Of a DNA stretch of 64,000 bases, positions 18,776-27,940 are shown piece by piece. Below the pieces are notes generated by a model. That model saw only the letters and a program-made list of their open reading frames with translations, was not told the DNA's origin and searched no databases. The DNA is from Aquimarina sp. MMG016 (GTDB taxonomy: Bacteria > Bacteroidota > Bacteroidia > Flavobacteriales > Flavobacteriaceae): NCBI RefSeq assembly GCF_018100805.1, contig NZ_JAGJEA010000015.1, forward strand, positions 1 to 64,000, written 5' to 3'. Made by a program: the position numbers and the translations under genes. Position 1 is the stretch's first letter. Every line of letters begins with the position of its first letter.

Positions 18776-20935
18776 TTATCTATAATCCTCATTTATAATC
18801 TCTACTACTGTTTCTTTAAGAACTTTAATATATGTTTTTAGCAACTCTCCCTGATTTGTCGCTGTAATCCATGGATTCATAAAAGTAGAAATGATAAAAT
18901 TCAAAGGAGTATCTTGCATTTCTGCTAGACCAGCTCTTTGGTATAAATGATTCATAAACTTATTACAATAACTTTTAGGATCAAATTCTGAAGCTGTAAC
19001 AATTAATGGTGTTTTCTCAATATCATCTTGCCAAGGATGAAAACTTAATCGGTTATAAAGCTTATCATTTAAGTCACTCATTTTTTTCGGATCAGTATTC
19101 AAAGTTCCATCCGCATTTTTGAAATTAAACATATAGGTTACTATAGTTTGATCTTGTCCCATATTCTTTAGTAACTCCATCGCAGGTTTATCTGCAATTA
19201 TTTCTTGATTAGGAACGTCAATAATTCTACTTTTTAAGAATAACAACTCATCTATAACCTCTGTTTTACTTTTCCCTTCTTTAATTGAAGGAACTGCGAC
19301 TAGGGGAATACATACAAAAGGATTATCCTCTAAATCAAGACAAGCAAGCTCTGCATAGAATTTTTTGGCTGCAAAAGTACACTCACTTAAAATTTTACCA
19401 TACCCATCTTGATTAGTTTCTATAACTCGATGAGATAAATATACAGCAGCAGCTGCGGCACCTGGTTTAGAGCCTTCTACCCCATACACTCCAACTGTTG
19501 GATCTAAGCCTCCATGAAAAACTACCGGTGCTTTAAACGACACCAGATTACGCATTGCAGAATTGCGGTAGCATAGACCTCCAGCAGGATAAGGAATATA
19601 GCCTGCTTTATGTGGGTCAATTGTAATCGAATCGGTATGTGCTAACATTTGGTACTGACGGGCTACATAATCACTAATCGGTAATGAAGAAAAATCATTA
19701 GAATCATCTTTACTACGTATCATTGATGGAAAGTACCCTCCCCAAGCTGCATCAGCATGAATTGTAAATTCTAGACCTTGCTTACGGTATTTTTCTCGAA
19801 GCTGCATCACTTTTTCCAAATCATCCACTGCTCCTTCTTCTGTAGTTCCAATAATAGCTACAGTGCTAATCACTGGAATTTTATTTTCTGCACAACTAGC
19901 TAGTATTGCATCTAATCTTTCGATATCCATTTGTGTAGTCAAACCATTAGGTACAATTTTTAAGTTTTGTTCTCCAATCCCTAATAGTGCTGCTGCTTTA
20001 GGCCAAGAATAGTGTTGCGTATTTGGTGTAATAGCCACTGGAGCATTAGAAATATCAGTAAGATATCTTTGATAAAAATTAAAAAAACCAAGAGATTGCA
20101 CAGAGTGTTTGGCAATTTCTTCTTCTAATATCTCAACAGTTATTTCCGGAAAATCTTCAATAATAACAGAAGGAAGGGACAATACTTCATCAATAGGCAA
20201 GTTAAGACTCTCCCAAGTGGTGATATCTAATATTTTTTTTCTTTCTCCACTTAGTGTTGTTATTTTTAACGCCTGTAAAGGAGCTAATATTTCTTCATTT
20301 TTAATTGCGTTTTGTAATGCTACAGCATAAAATTTTAGGTTTCTCGCCATCCATAACGCTTCGATATTTGCTACGGTACCATCACATGTAATGTGTCCCC
20401 ATCCCACGGTTCCCGGATCTATGTGTTGGTGGTCTTCGTTAGGAGCATATATAGGAGTAGTTTTGTATCCCAACATTTCACATAGGTCATTACCCACTTG
20501 CATTTCTAATAAAGTAGTTACTGGTGAAGTTTCAGCAGCTACATTATTTTGATTATATAATAGTGCCGAGAAATACCCAAGAATACTTGGAATATTAATA
20601 TCCCAAAGCATATGTCCTGCACTTCTCATACTAAAAAACGGGGCGGAATTTTTTAATTCTTTCAGGAGTTTATGATATTCCTTTTCTAGTGTGCGAAGGC
20701 TTTCTTGATATTCTGATGATTGTTTTACTTCTTGGGTGATGAAATGAGGATCTTCAGGAAAATATGAATTTCTTACATCTATATTGGCTTCTATTGCTTC
20801 TAGGATCATTCTTGAAAACCAATCTGCATTTTCTCCTTTTGAACCTAAAAACCACGCTCCGGTTTTATTAATATCCTCTTTTAAGGCAGGATTTAACTGC
20901 GTTGAACCCTTTTTGAGTAACGTTTTTGTTATCAT
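18776..20935 (-). CDS. PLP-dependent group II decarboxylase, tyrosine-decarboxylase-like
   Basis: A 719-residue cytosolic PLP enzyme. The cofactor Lys443 lies in TIDPHKAGYIPYPAGG; other family blocks are HYSWPKAAALLGIG, GTTEEGAVDDL, HADAAWGGYF and GVEGSKPGAAAAAVYLSHR. These blocks resemble the bacterial tyrosine decarboxylases of Gram-positive bacteria more than glutamate or histidine decarboxylases, but this protein is about 100 residues longer, with an extra C-terminal section. The predicted reaction is decarboxylation of an aromatic amino acid to its amine; substrate choice is inference. No amino acid/amine antiporter lies next to it. A hairpin at 20963-21006 separates it from the His-rich lipoprotein gene upstream. 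Confidence 0.88.
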   Translation of the reverse strand: MITKTLLKKGSTQLNPALKEDINKTGAWFLGSKGENADWFSRMILEAIEANIDVRNSYFPEDPHFITQEVKQSSEYQESLRTLEKEYHKLLKELKNSAPFFSMRSAGHMLWDINIPSILGYFSALLYNQNNVAAETSPVTTLLEMQVGNDLCEMLGYKTTPIYAPNEDHQHIDPGTVGWGHITCDGTVANIEALWMARNLKFYAVALQNAIKNEEILAPLQALKITTLSGERKKILDITTWESLNLPIDEVLSLPSVIIEDFPEITVEILEEEIAKHSVQSLGFFNFYQRYLTDISNAPVAITPNTQHYSWPKAAALLGIGEQNLKIVPNGLTTQMDIERLDAILASCAENKIPVISTVAIIGTTEEGAVDDLEKVMQLREKYRKQGLEFTIHADAAWGGYFPSMIRSKDDSNDFSSLPISDYVARQYQMLAHTDSITIDPHKAGYIPYPAGGLCYRNSAMRNLVSFKAPVVFHGGLDPTVGVYGVEGSKPGAAAAAVYLSHRVIETNQDGYGKILSECTFAAKKFYAELACLDLEDNPFVCIPLVAVPSIKEGKSKTEVIDELLFLKSRIIDVPNQEIIADKPAMELLKNMGQDQTIVTYMFNFKNADGTLNTDPKKMSDLNDKLYNRLSFHPWQDDIEKTPLIVTASEFDPKSYCNKFMNHLYQRAGLAEMQDTPLNFIISTFMNPWITATNQGELLKTYIKVLKETVVEIINEDYR

Positions 20936-20962
20936 GGTAATATTTTAAGATTTGGGAAAAAC

Positions 20963-21006
20963 AAGAACCTGGAGAGGCATTCGGTAGGCTCCTGCCTCTC
21001 GTTCTT
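20963..21006 (-). terminator. Terminator or attenuator between lipoprotein and decarboxylase genes
   Basis: AAGAAC plus GAGAGGCA (20963-20968, 20972-20979) pair with TGCCTCTC plus GTTCTT (20993-21006), with a three-base bulge. On the minus strand a T-rich run follows. It lies 35 bases past the stop at 21041 and 28 bases before the decarboxylase start, so it ends or attenuates the upstream transcript. Confidence 0.6.
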
Positions 21007-21040
21007 TTAATATATTTTATGCGGAAATTAGACCTTAATT

Positions 21041-22024
21041 TTAGTGAGTTTCTAACTCTTTACTATGAATAAACCACAAGTGTTTTTCAAGATTTATTTT
21101 GTGAAGTCCTTTTTTTCCTTTGATAACCACATCATAGGATTCTTCTGTAAGCGGTGCTTTATCAATATAATTTTCTTCAGACATTGCTAATTCTGGAAAT
21201 GAAATCAACATTCCATCTCGTAATTCTTCCTCTGATACACCAGCAGGAACTTCTTTTAATTTAACAATATGCTGAAAACTTGGCCCTTTTAGAACGTAGT
21301 GAGAGATAAATGCTTCATCTCCTTTTCCGAATAGGTAATATGTCAAGTTAGGCGGATACATCGCATTATCGTCCAAGGTATAATGATGAAAAACAATTAG
21401 GTTTTCTAAAACTGCCTTTTTGCTTTCTGTAACTGCCTTTTCTCCTTCAAAAAACTGTCCATCACTTATAATATGATCAACACCATCCATCCAAGGGAAA
21501 TTATTGTAGAAAATATCATAACGCAGTTCTTTCTTATCACCATTATTGTATTCTCCTTTTTCGTTTAAAAACATTTCCGCTAAAACCATACTTTCTTTCT
21601 CTACTTTTGACCACTGTGATAAATTAGCAAGAAAATAAGGTGCCGTATTATTTTTTTCGTAAAACGTTGCGAGACGTTGTTGCACTTCTTCTCCTAAATC
21701 AAATTCTGCAATAATCTGATATTGATGATTAGGATTAGAAAACATTGGGATATGACAGTAGTATACAGAATTTTTACCTACTACGACATAACCTCCATGT
21801 GCATCAGGAATTTCTTTCTTTTCATCATGTACTACTTTTACATGCTTATTAATAAATACTGGATTTGATTTTTTGTGCATCTCTTCTCCATGAGTATCTT
21901 CATGAGTTTCATATGCATCAGTTTTGGTTGCCGAATCTTTATGATTATGAGATTCTGATGACGAAGTACCGTTACAACTTACTAATAGTAAAGTAAAAAA
22001 TGATAAGATTAAATAATTTTGCAT
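21041..22024 (-). CDS. Hypothetical lipoprotein with His-rich N-terminal region
   Basis: A 327-residue lipoprotein (lipid Cys17 in LLLVSC). The first ~60 mature residues hold many His and acidic residues (SHNHKDS, ETHEDTHGEEMH), a pattern often seen in metal-binding proteins. The body (about 60-327) has further histidines (YYCHIPMF, HHYTLDD, HYVLKG, HIVKL) and no recognised domain. It lies directly upstream of the decarboxylase on the same strand, with a terminator-like hairpin between them; whether the two work together is open. The gene is well supported by signal peptide and codon use. Confidence 0.75.
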   Translation of the reverse strand: MQNYLILSFFTLLLVSCNGTSSSESHNHKDSATKTDAYETHEDTHGEEMHKKSNPVFINKHVKVVHDEKKEIPDAHGGYVVVGKNSVYYCHIPMFSNPNHQYQIIAEFDLGEEVQQRLATFYEKNNTAPYFLANLSQWSKVEKESMVLAEMFLNEKGEYNNGDKKELRYDIFYNNFPWMDGVDHIISDGQFFEGEKAVTESKKAVLENLIVFHHYTLDDNAMYPPNLTYYLFGKGDEAFISHYVLKGPSFQHIVKLKEVPAGVSEEELRDGMLISFPELAMSEENYIDKAPLTEESYDVVIKGKKGLHKINLEKHLWFIHSKELETH

Positions 22025-22295
22025 AATAGGTTAATTTTTAAAATATTAAGGGGTAAACTTTTAAATAAATTGGTTAATTCTAAAATTTGACGCGAAATTA
22101 GATATTTAATAATCAACACACAAATACCTAAACACACTAAATCACAGACTTACAGATATTTACAAGTTTTTAACTCAGATTAACAAGTAATCGGTGCAAA
22201 AGTACTCTGCTGCCTATTCTTTCAGGTTGTCAAAAACTTATGATTTTTAAAAATTAACACTTAAAAACCTGTTTTAAAACATTTTAAATAAAAAA

Positions 22296-22322
22296 AGGGT
22301 TAAGATTTAGAATCTTAACCCT
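22296..22322 (-). terminator. Terminator of the Cys-rich lipoprotein gene
   Basis: A perfect 12-base stem, AGGGTTAAGATT (22296-22307) with AATCTTAACCCT (22311-22322), a three-base loop, and a run of six T on the minus strand. It lies 56 bases past the stop at 22378. The rest of the 353-base gap 22025-22377 shows nothing else I can name. Confidence 0.85.
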
Positions 22323-22377
22323 GAAATTTTAAAAATGTAAGTAAGTATCTTTCTTAGATACTTCTATTACCTATTTA

Positions 22378-23529
22378 TTAGTTGGTTGTAGTAATTTTTG
22401 CTCCACTATTCATATAGATATTAGCTCCTGAAAGTCTTTCGATTTCAAAACTAAAGGTAGTTACCGGAGTATCAAATACCTTAGAATAATTATTAGGTGT
22501 ATTTAATCTAGAAGTACCATAGTTAAAATCTATTTCACACATTTCATAACCTGCGTTTACTTGGTACTCTATTTTTAAGGTTGTTTCGCTAGCCGCAGCA
22601 ACATTAAAATGTCCTACTTCTGTACTATTAGAAATATCACATCCATCAGGATTAGTGATTAATTCTATATTAAACCCAGCTGGTCCATTTCTATCAATAA
22701 AAGCATATGCTAAGAATGTATTAAACACATCATTTTCACAGAATCCACATTCTTCATGGAATCCATAAGCCTGAACACATTCTGCCTCACATTTTTGAAC
22801 ACAATATTCAAAAGATCTTACCCAATCATCATAATAGTAACAACCAGAGTAACCGGAATAGCTATATCCCTGAGTTAGGTTTTTATTATATGCAAAAGCC
22901 GAATAATAACATCTACTCTTTTTATCGTATACTTTAGAATAAGCAACAATCTCGAAACAATCTAAATTAATTGAAGATAATGGAATTACATAAGTAGCTT
23001 TCTTCATCCCTCCATAGTAATATGGAAAAGCTTTGAAATTAAATTCACGAAGTTTTGGAAATCCGTTAGAGTAAAAAGGTATACCTGTTTTTTCCCCAAT
23101 ATACAAGTACACTTTTTTCATATATCTATTTCTATTAGCCTTAAAAGTTACGTACAGATTTTCTCCATCATTAGATACAGTAACTCTACCCACTTTTTTC
23201 TTATAAGATCCCACTAATAAAGGTAAAGTCTTAGAATCTCCACACTTAATACTATCAACATCCCTTTGTTTTAAACCAGATGGTTTAAGCAATGTATAAT
23301 CATAGTGATTATAACTCTTAGCAAAAGCAGACTCTGCAGGAGCTTCTTCCTCTCCTTCTTCTATTTCTGCTTCATCTAACCCAAATGATCCATCTTTTTC
23401 AACAAATTCAAGTTCTTCAACTACCGCTGAAGGATCTTCTAAAATGATTTCATTTTCATCTTTGCTACAAGAAGCAAAAACTAAAAATAAAGCCATAATA
23501 CAATACTGTAATAATGTACTTTTTTTCAT
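22378..23529 (-). CDS. Cysteine-rich lipoprotein of unknown function
   Basis: A 383-residue lipoprotein (lipid Cys21 in LVFASCSKDEN). After the lipid anchor comes an acidic linker (about 25-65, DEAEIEEGEEEAP). The next section (about 85-210) is Tyr-rich and beta-like. A cysteine cluster around residues 235-265 (CVQKCEAEC ... ECGFC) suggests a small disulphide-bonded or metal-bound module. The C-terminal ~110 residues form another beta-rich domain. No family recognised. It is monocistronic with a strong terminator, and a good -7 element (23559-23566) lies 30 bases upstream. Confidence 0.75.
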   Translation of the reverse strand: MKKSTLLQYCIMALFLVFASCSKDENEIILEDPSAVVEELEFVEKDGSFGLDEAEIEEGEEEAPAESAFAKSYNHYDYTLLKPSGLKQRDVDSIKCGDSKTLPLLVGSYKKKVGRVTVSNDGENLYVTFKANRNRYMKKVYLYIGEKTGIPFYSNGFPKLREFNFKAFPYYYGGMKKATYVIPLSSINLDCFEIVAYSKVYDKKSRCYYSAFAYNKNLTQGYSYSGYSGCYYYDDWVRSFEYCVQKCEAECVQAYGFHEECGFCENDVFNTFLAYAFIDRNGPAGFNIELITNPDGCDISNSTEVGHFNVAAASETTLKIEYQVNAGYEMCEIDFNYGTSRLNTPNNYSKVFDTPVTTFSFEIERLSGANIYMNSGAKITTTN

Positions 23530-23558
23530 AATAAAGTGATTTTTTGTTTAGTGAGGTG

Positions 23559-23566
23559 CAAAATTA
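23559..23566 (-). promoter_or_regulatory. Candidate -7 element for the Cys-rich lipoprotein gene
   Basis: TAATTTTG on the minus strand fits TAnnTTTG, 30 bases upstream of the start at 23529. A CAAA that could be the -33 element is 30 bases further, longer than the usual spacing. Confidence 0.35.
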
Positions 23567-24012
23567 GAAAAATATCTCATTTACGGTAAAACCATACAAA
23601 CATTTTTTTAAGTTTTTTTAAATATTTTTTAGCAAAACAAAAAAAGTCTATTTATCCCCCAATAAATAAGCTTGTTTCAGCAACACCAAAAACAAAAATC
23701 AAAAACTATACGTTATTGATACATCAAAAAAAGAAAGCCTCATCCGGGGTAAAAACCCCTTTTTTCTGATTCAAAATCAGTTATTCACCCCAAATCTGTT
23801 ATCTACTTTGGTTCATACCAGGAGATATTAAAAACATTTTGTATTAGCTCTATAATTAAAATTGGCATTCAACATTAGACAAATACTCGATTATTTACAT
23901 CAGTACTTATGAGGATGTCATCTTGATAGCTTTATCTAAAAGCTAAAATATTGTTAAACAAGATATCTATGTAGTATCAGTAATAGAATATCGTTTTGAT
24001 AAAAAATAAAAC
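23567..24012. other. Intergenic region with an orphan terminator-like hairpin
   Basis: Most of the 507-base divergent gap between the Cys-rich lipoprotein and the LETM1-related gene. It contains a strong + strand hairpin plus T run (23746-23766) and a second hairpin CTGATT-CAA-AATCAG (23766-23780) with no coding region in front of them. No ORF of convincing quality is visible. A short non-coding transcript ending here is possible. Confidence 0.4.
23746..23766 (+). terminator. Orphan terminator-like hairpin
   Basis: GGGGT (23746-23750), an AAAA loop, ACCCC (23755-23759), then six T. This is intrinsic-terminator geometry on the + strand, with no + strand gene for more than 5 kb upstream. Confidence 0.5.
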
Positions 24013-24020
24013 TAACTTTG
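24013..24020 (+). promoter_or_regulatory. Candidate -7 element for the LETM1-related gene
   Basis: TAACTTTG fits TAnnTTTG, 16 bases before the start codon at 24037, which would leave a very short leader. A TTG at 23996-23998 is only 14 bases upstream, closer than the usual -33. Confidence 0.35.
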
Positions 24021-24036
24021 TAACAAACCACAATTA

Positions 24037-25224
24037 ATGAACCCTTCTACTTTTGGTTGGATTGATAAGTTTTTAAGGGATTTAGATGTGAACTCGTATC
24101 TACTGGAGTTATCCCTGGATAATTTATATTCTAATCTGAAAAAAACCGGGTTCATATATGGAACGTCGGTAAGTATTGTTTCATTTAATAATTCTGGCAT
24201 TAACTATTCTGAGGAAGAAAAAACAAAAATCAATTTATTTACAGCTCTAATTGTTACCTATTATGATACTATAGAGAATGCAAGTGAAAATGATTTTATT
24301 GATGCACTTATTCAGTTTTACAATTACTTAGATACTAAAAAATCTTTTTTTTCCTTTATTAATAACATTGCTTCAAAAAAAAGTGAAAAACTAGAAAAAA
24401 TAATACACGCTAGGATACAAACTAATGAATCTATTTTTCAGAAGAATTTTAGTCATCTGCTCACCAATGCCTTACTCTTTATTGATGTACTAGCCTTTGA
24501 ACATTACTTGATTCATGATAAAGATCCTATTGAATATGCTACAAAATTAGAAGAGACCTTGACAAATACGGTTTTCTTGGCTTTAAACTCTAAGCAGGAA
24601 AAAGATGATCATGACAAACTGTTAGTCAAATTATTTGCTTCTTCTGTTCGTTATACTGACATTTCTATGGAAGAAGAGGCTAATTTTGATCATATTGACC
24701 TAGATGATTACATAGATGATCTGGAAAAAAGATATATACTTGACCTCACAAGTTTGGCGATATGGAGTGACAAACAATTAGATCAAAGTGAGAAAGATTT
24801 TATTAATGCGTTAGGAGCTGAACTATATCTTGATCAGAAAATGGTTTCGGCATCTGTAGAAGCTGTTTATCAATTTATCGAAAAACATAAAGAAGGAATA
24901 TCGTTTTTTAATTACTCAAATCCCGCATTTCATTTTTACAACCAGACCTCTAGAACAGTAAATTTATTAATTCTACGAAATAAAAAAAGATTAATTAAAG
25001 AGATTTCTGAAAGTAAGGACTTAATGATTTTACTAGGTCAATCAGCTGTTAGAGAACTTTCTAAGAAAGAAAAACAACAGGTAAAAAAGCAATTATTAGA
25101 TATTTGCAAAACGATCCCTTCTTTAGCTATCTTTATTCTCCCTGGAGGAAGCTTATTATTACCCCTTTTGGTAAAATTCATTCCTCAACTGCTACCATCG
25201 GCTTTTAATGAAAATAAGAATTAA
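24037..25224 (+). CDS. LETM1-related biofilm-associated protein
   Basis: A 395-residue protein. The C-terminal end (about 330-390) carries the LETM1-like pattern: a charged helical stretch ending KKQLLDICKTIPSLAIF, then ILPGGSLLLPLLVKFIPQLLP, which is a hydrophobic segment. The first 330 residues are helical and soluble. In Flavobacteriia such proteins are annotated as LETM1-related and linked by name to biofilm; no biochemical function is established. Mitochondrial LETM1 concerns cation exchange, and that should not be transferred here. The stop codon shares its TTAA with the stop of the convergent gene at 25221, a four-base antisense overlap. Confidence 0.82.
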   Translation: MNPSTFGWIDKFLRDLDVNSYLLELSLDNLYSNLKKTGFIYGTSVSIVSFNNSGINYSEEEKTKINLFTALIVTYYDTIENASENDFIDALIQFYNYLDTKKSFFSFINNIASKKSEKLEKIIHARIQTNESIFQKNFSHLLTNALLFIDVLAFEHYLIHDKDPIEYATKLEETLTNTVFLALNSKQEKDDHDKLLVKLFASSVRYTDISMEEEANFDHIDLDDYIDDLEKRYILDLTSLAIWSDKQLDQSEKDFINALGAELYLDQKMVSASVEAVYQFIEKHKEGISFFNYSNPAFHFYNQTSRTVNLLILRNKKRLIKEISESKDLMILLGQSAVRELSKKEKQQVKKQLLDICKTIPSLAIFILPGGSLLLPLLVKFIPQLLPSAFNENKN

Positions 25225-25853
25225 ACTTCTAATTTCTCAAGTTCTTTATAGTTTCTTCTTAATTTTCTTGTTAATCTACCGTATAGGAAATAATATATTA
25301 GGGCAACAGTACCAACTGCTACAACAACAATCAATAGCAGAGCGATTATAAGAACGATTTTTGGTGTAGTATCTTTTGGGATTCCGCTAAGTTCAAGAAA
25401 TTCTTCATTAAAAAACAGTAAGTAACCATACATAAAAAACATCAGGACCCCTAGAAAAGTAAGATTAATAAAGACATAGTATTTAACCGTTTTCCTAGTT
25501 CTAAGTATACTTTTCATTAATTCCTTTGCAGAATCAGTAGTTTGAATATTTCGATAGTTAATGTAAAATCTAGTCACAAAAAATATTAATATTGCGAATG
25601 ATAAAACAGAAAGAAATATTCCTGTTCCTTTACCAAAACCTGCCATTTCTAATTCATCATATATCCCGGTTATCCTACCAAAAATCTCAAAACCAGCTAG
25701 AATTACAAATTCTATAATACTAATGATAAAGATCCATCTCACAATTGATGAAGATTTTTTCAACATCATTCGATAGATTTCATCATATGACAACTTCGGA
25801 AGCGCATCTTCTTGCTTCTTCCAATCTTTTTTTAATAATTCTAATTCATCCAT
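25221..25853 (-). CDS. Membrane protein, probable anti-sigma-type partner of the ECF sigma factor
   Basis: A 210-residue protein: a short cytosolic N-terminus (MDELELLKKDWKKQE, with a conserved Trp in a charged helix), then four hydrophobic segments (about 40-60, 75-95, 125-150, 165-190), and a basic C-terminal tail. It starts two bases after the stop of the sigma factor gene, which is the usual place for an anti-sigma factor. The domain is not the classic zinc-binding anti-sigma fold, so the anti-sigma role is inferred from position. Its stop overlaps the convergent LETM1-related gene by four bases. Confidence 0.78.
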   Translation of the reverse strand: MDELELLKKDWKKQEDALPKLSYDEIYRMMLKKSSSIVRWIFIISIIEFVILAGFEIFGRITGIYDELEMAGFGKGTGIFLSVLSFAILIFFVTRFYINYRNIQTTDSAKELMKSILRTRKTVKYYVFINLTFLGVLMFFMYGYLLFFNEEFLELSGIPKDTTPKIVLIIALLLIVVVAVGTVALIYYFLYGRLTRKLRRNYKELEKLEV

Positions 25854-25855
25854 AA

Positions 25856-26350
25856 CTAAGGATTTAGTATTTTTTTTAGTTTAGTTTTCACTCTATTCAT
25901 CTTCACCCTTGCATTTACCTCTGTAATCCCCATAGTATCTGCAATCTCTTTATATGATTTATCTTCGAGATACAGAAAAACCAAAGCCTTTTCGATATCG
26001 TTTAACTGTTTAACCGCTTTATACATGAGTTTAAGCTGTTGCTCTACCTCATCATCATATTCATCAGCCTTAATTTTAAAATCTATAGTATCAATATCAG
26101 ATGTCTTAATACTCCTCTTAGACTTACGATATAATGTTATTGCTGTATTCAGCGCTACTCGATACATCCAAGTACTAAATTTAGCGTCTCCTCTAAACTT
26201 GGGGTACGCTTTCCAGAGTTGGATGGTAATCTCCTGAAACAAATCATTATGTGAGTCACGGTCACTGGTATATATCCTACAGACCTTATGCACAATATTT
26301 TGATTCTGCTCAAGATTAGTTACGAAGCTATGTTCTAATTCTTTATTCAC
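25856..26350 (-). CDS. RNA polymerase sigma factor, ECF subfamily
   Basis: A 164-residue sigma factor. The region 2 helices occupy about residues 10-85, with DLFQEITIQLWKAYPKF and the -10 recognition part FSTWMYRVALNTAI. The region 4 helix-turn-helix covers about 110-160, with YLEDKSYKEIADTMGITEVNARVKMNRVK. It has no extra C-terminal domain. It is the first gene of a two-gene minus-strand operon with the membrane protein at 25221. ECF factors of this kind respond to envelope signals through the partner; the signal is unknown. The 286-base divergent gap to the NADH dehydrogenase (26351-26636) shows only a TACCTTTG (26521-26528), a weak + strand -7 element. Confidence 0.92.
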   Translation of the reverse strand: MNKELEHSFVTNLEQNQNIVHKVCRIYTSDRDSHNDLFQEITIQLWKAYPKFRGDAKFSTWMYRVALNTAITLYRKSKRSIKTSDIDTIDFKIKADEYDDEVEQQLKLMYKAVKQLNDIEKALVFLYLEDKSYKEIADTMGITEVNARVKMNRVKTKLKKILNP

Positions 26351-26636
26351 TTTGGTTTGTTACTGCTTATATGTAGCATAAAAATCTTTTCTGTTACAGG
26401 CTAAACGAAAACTAAAAAATCATTATTTGATATCCACTTAACAATCAACTGATTATGAATGTGTTTTTTGTTTTAAAATATAAAAATAAATATTCTATAG
26501 GGTAAATGACTTTATCATTTTACCTTTGTTATACAATACATTATGATATAAAATAAGTCACAATCATCAAATTGTTTTATGATGATATTTTTGTCGGCAA
26601 TTTTTATATGACTTTTGGGAAAAATAAACATAGCAG

Positions 26637-27932
26637 ATGAATATTCCTTATAGTAATCTACCAAGATTAGTCATTATTGGTGGCGGTTTCGCTGGAGTTT
26701 CTTTGGCCAGAAAAATGGTTAAAGAAGATGTACAACTTGTACTTCTGGACAGACATAATTATCACACCTTTCAACCACTACTCTATCAAGTTTCTACCTC
26801 TTCATTAGAGCCTGATTCTATAGCTTATCCACTAAGAAAAATAGTAAAAAGAGGAAAAAACACATATTTCAGAATGACTGAAGTAGAGTCTATTGATCCT
26901 AAGATTCAAAAAATATATACTAGCATTGGTGATATTACATATGATTATTTAGTGATTGCTACCGGAGCTCGGACAAATTTCTTTGGTAATACAACTATCG
27001 AAACCAATGCGATGCGAATGAAAAATCTACCGCAGGCATTGAATTTAAGAAGTTTAATGCTCGAAAACCTAGAGCAAGCGGTTATTACTACTGATCTAGA
27101 AAAAAGAAAAGAACTCCTACGTTTTGTGTTAGCTGGAGCCGGTCCTACTGGTGTAGAATTAGCAGGAGGAATAGCAGAGTTAAAACTAAATGTGCTCCCT
27201 AAAGATTATCCGGATATGGATTTTAGTGAGATGGAAGTTCATTTGATAGAAGGTGCTAATCGAATATTACCTCCTATGAGTGAATATGCTTCTGAAAAAG
27301 CTGCTAAATTCCTTAAAAAAATGGGGGTGAACGTTCATACAAGTACTCAGGTAAGCAACTATGAAAATAATATCGTTTATACCAACACTAATTTGACCTT
27401 AAAAACCGCAACTTTTATATGGTCTGCTGGGGTAACGGGAGCTCCGGTTGATGGCATAAATGCAGAATCTTTGATACCAAGGGCAAATCGATATAAGGTC
27501 AATGAATTCAATCAAGTTGATGGCTACGATAACATTTTTGCGCTAGGAGATATTGCCCTTATGGAAACCAAAGATTATCCTAAAGGTCATCCTATGGTTG
27601 CTCAGCCGGCAATACAACAAGGAAGACATCTGGCAAAAAACCTAAAACATTTTTTAAAAGGAAAAGCAATGACTCCTTTTCAATATTTTGATAAAGGTTC
27701 CATGGCTACCATTGGTCGAAATAAAGCAGTAGTAGATATAGGAAAATTACGTTTCGGAGGATTCTTTGCCTGGTTTATCTGGATGTTTATTCACCTTTGG
27801 TTTTTAGTTGGGTTTAGAAACCGTTTCGTGACATTTTTTAATTGGACCTATAACTATATCAATTATGACAAAGCAGCTCGACTAATTGTTAGGCCTTTTA
27901 AAAATAAAACAGATACTATAGAAAGAGTATAG
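26637..27932 (+). CDS. Type II NADH dehydrogenase (NDH-2-like FAD oxidoreductase)
   Basis: A 431-residue flavoprotein. The FAD-binding Rossmann motif VIIGGGFAGVSLARK is at about residue 12, the NADH-binding motif LAGAGPTGVELAGG at about 167, the second FAD block NIFALGDIALM at about 300, and quinone-site-type AQPAIQQGRH at about 322. The C-terminal part (about 375-420) is hydrophobic and Trp-rich, fitting membrane attachment. The predicted reaction is NADH to quinone electron transfer without proton pumping. The length is typical of NDH-2. It is monocistronic, convergent with the GLPGLI gene, with only eight bases between the stops and no clear terminator. Confidence 0.92.
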   Translation: MNIPYSNLPRLVIIGGGFAGVSLARKMVKEDVQLVLLDRHNYHTFQPLLYQVSTSSLEPDSIAYPLRKIVKRGKNTYFRMTEVESIDPKIQKIYTSIGDITYDYLVIATGARTNFFGNTTIETNAMRMKNLPQALNLRSLMLENLEQAVITTDLEKRKELLRFVLAGAGPTGVELAGGIAELKLNVLPKDYPDMDFSEMEVHLIEGANRILPPMSEYASEKAAKFLKKMGVNVHTSTQVSNYENNIVYTNTNLTLKTATFIWSAGVTGAPVDGINAESLIPRANRYKVNEFNQVDGYDNIFALGDIALMETKDYPKGHPMVAQPAIQQGRHLAKNLKHFLKGKAMTPFQYFDKGSMATIGRNKAVVDIGKLRFGGFFAWFIWMFIHLWFLVGFRNRFVTFFNWTYNYINYDKAARLIVRPFKNKTDTIERV

Positions 27933-27940
27933 ATTATAGA

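Noticed and set aside
24012..24200. 62-residue minus-strand frame
   Set aside because: Antisense to the start of the LETM1-related gene; no promoter or domain.
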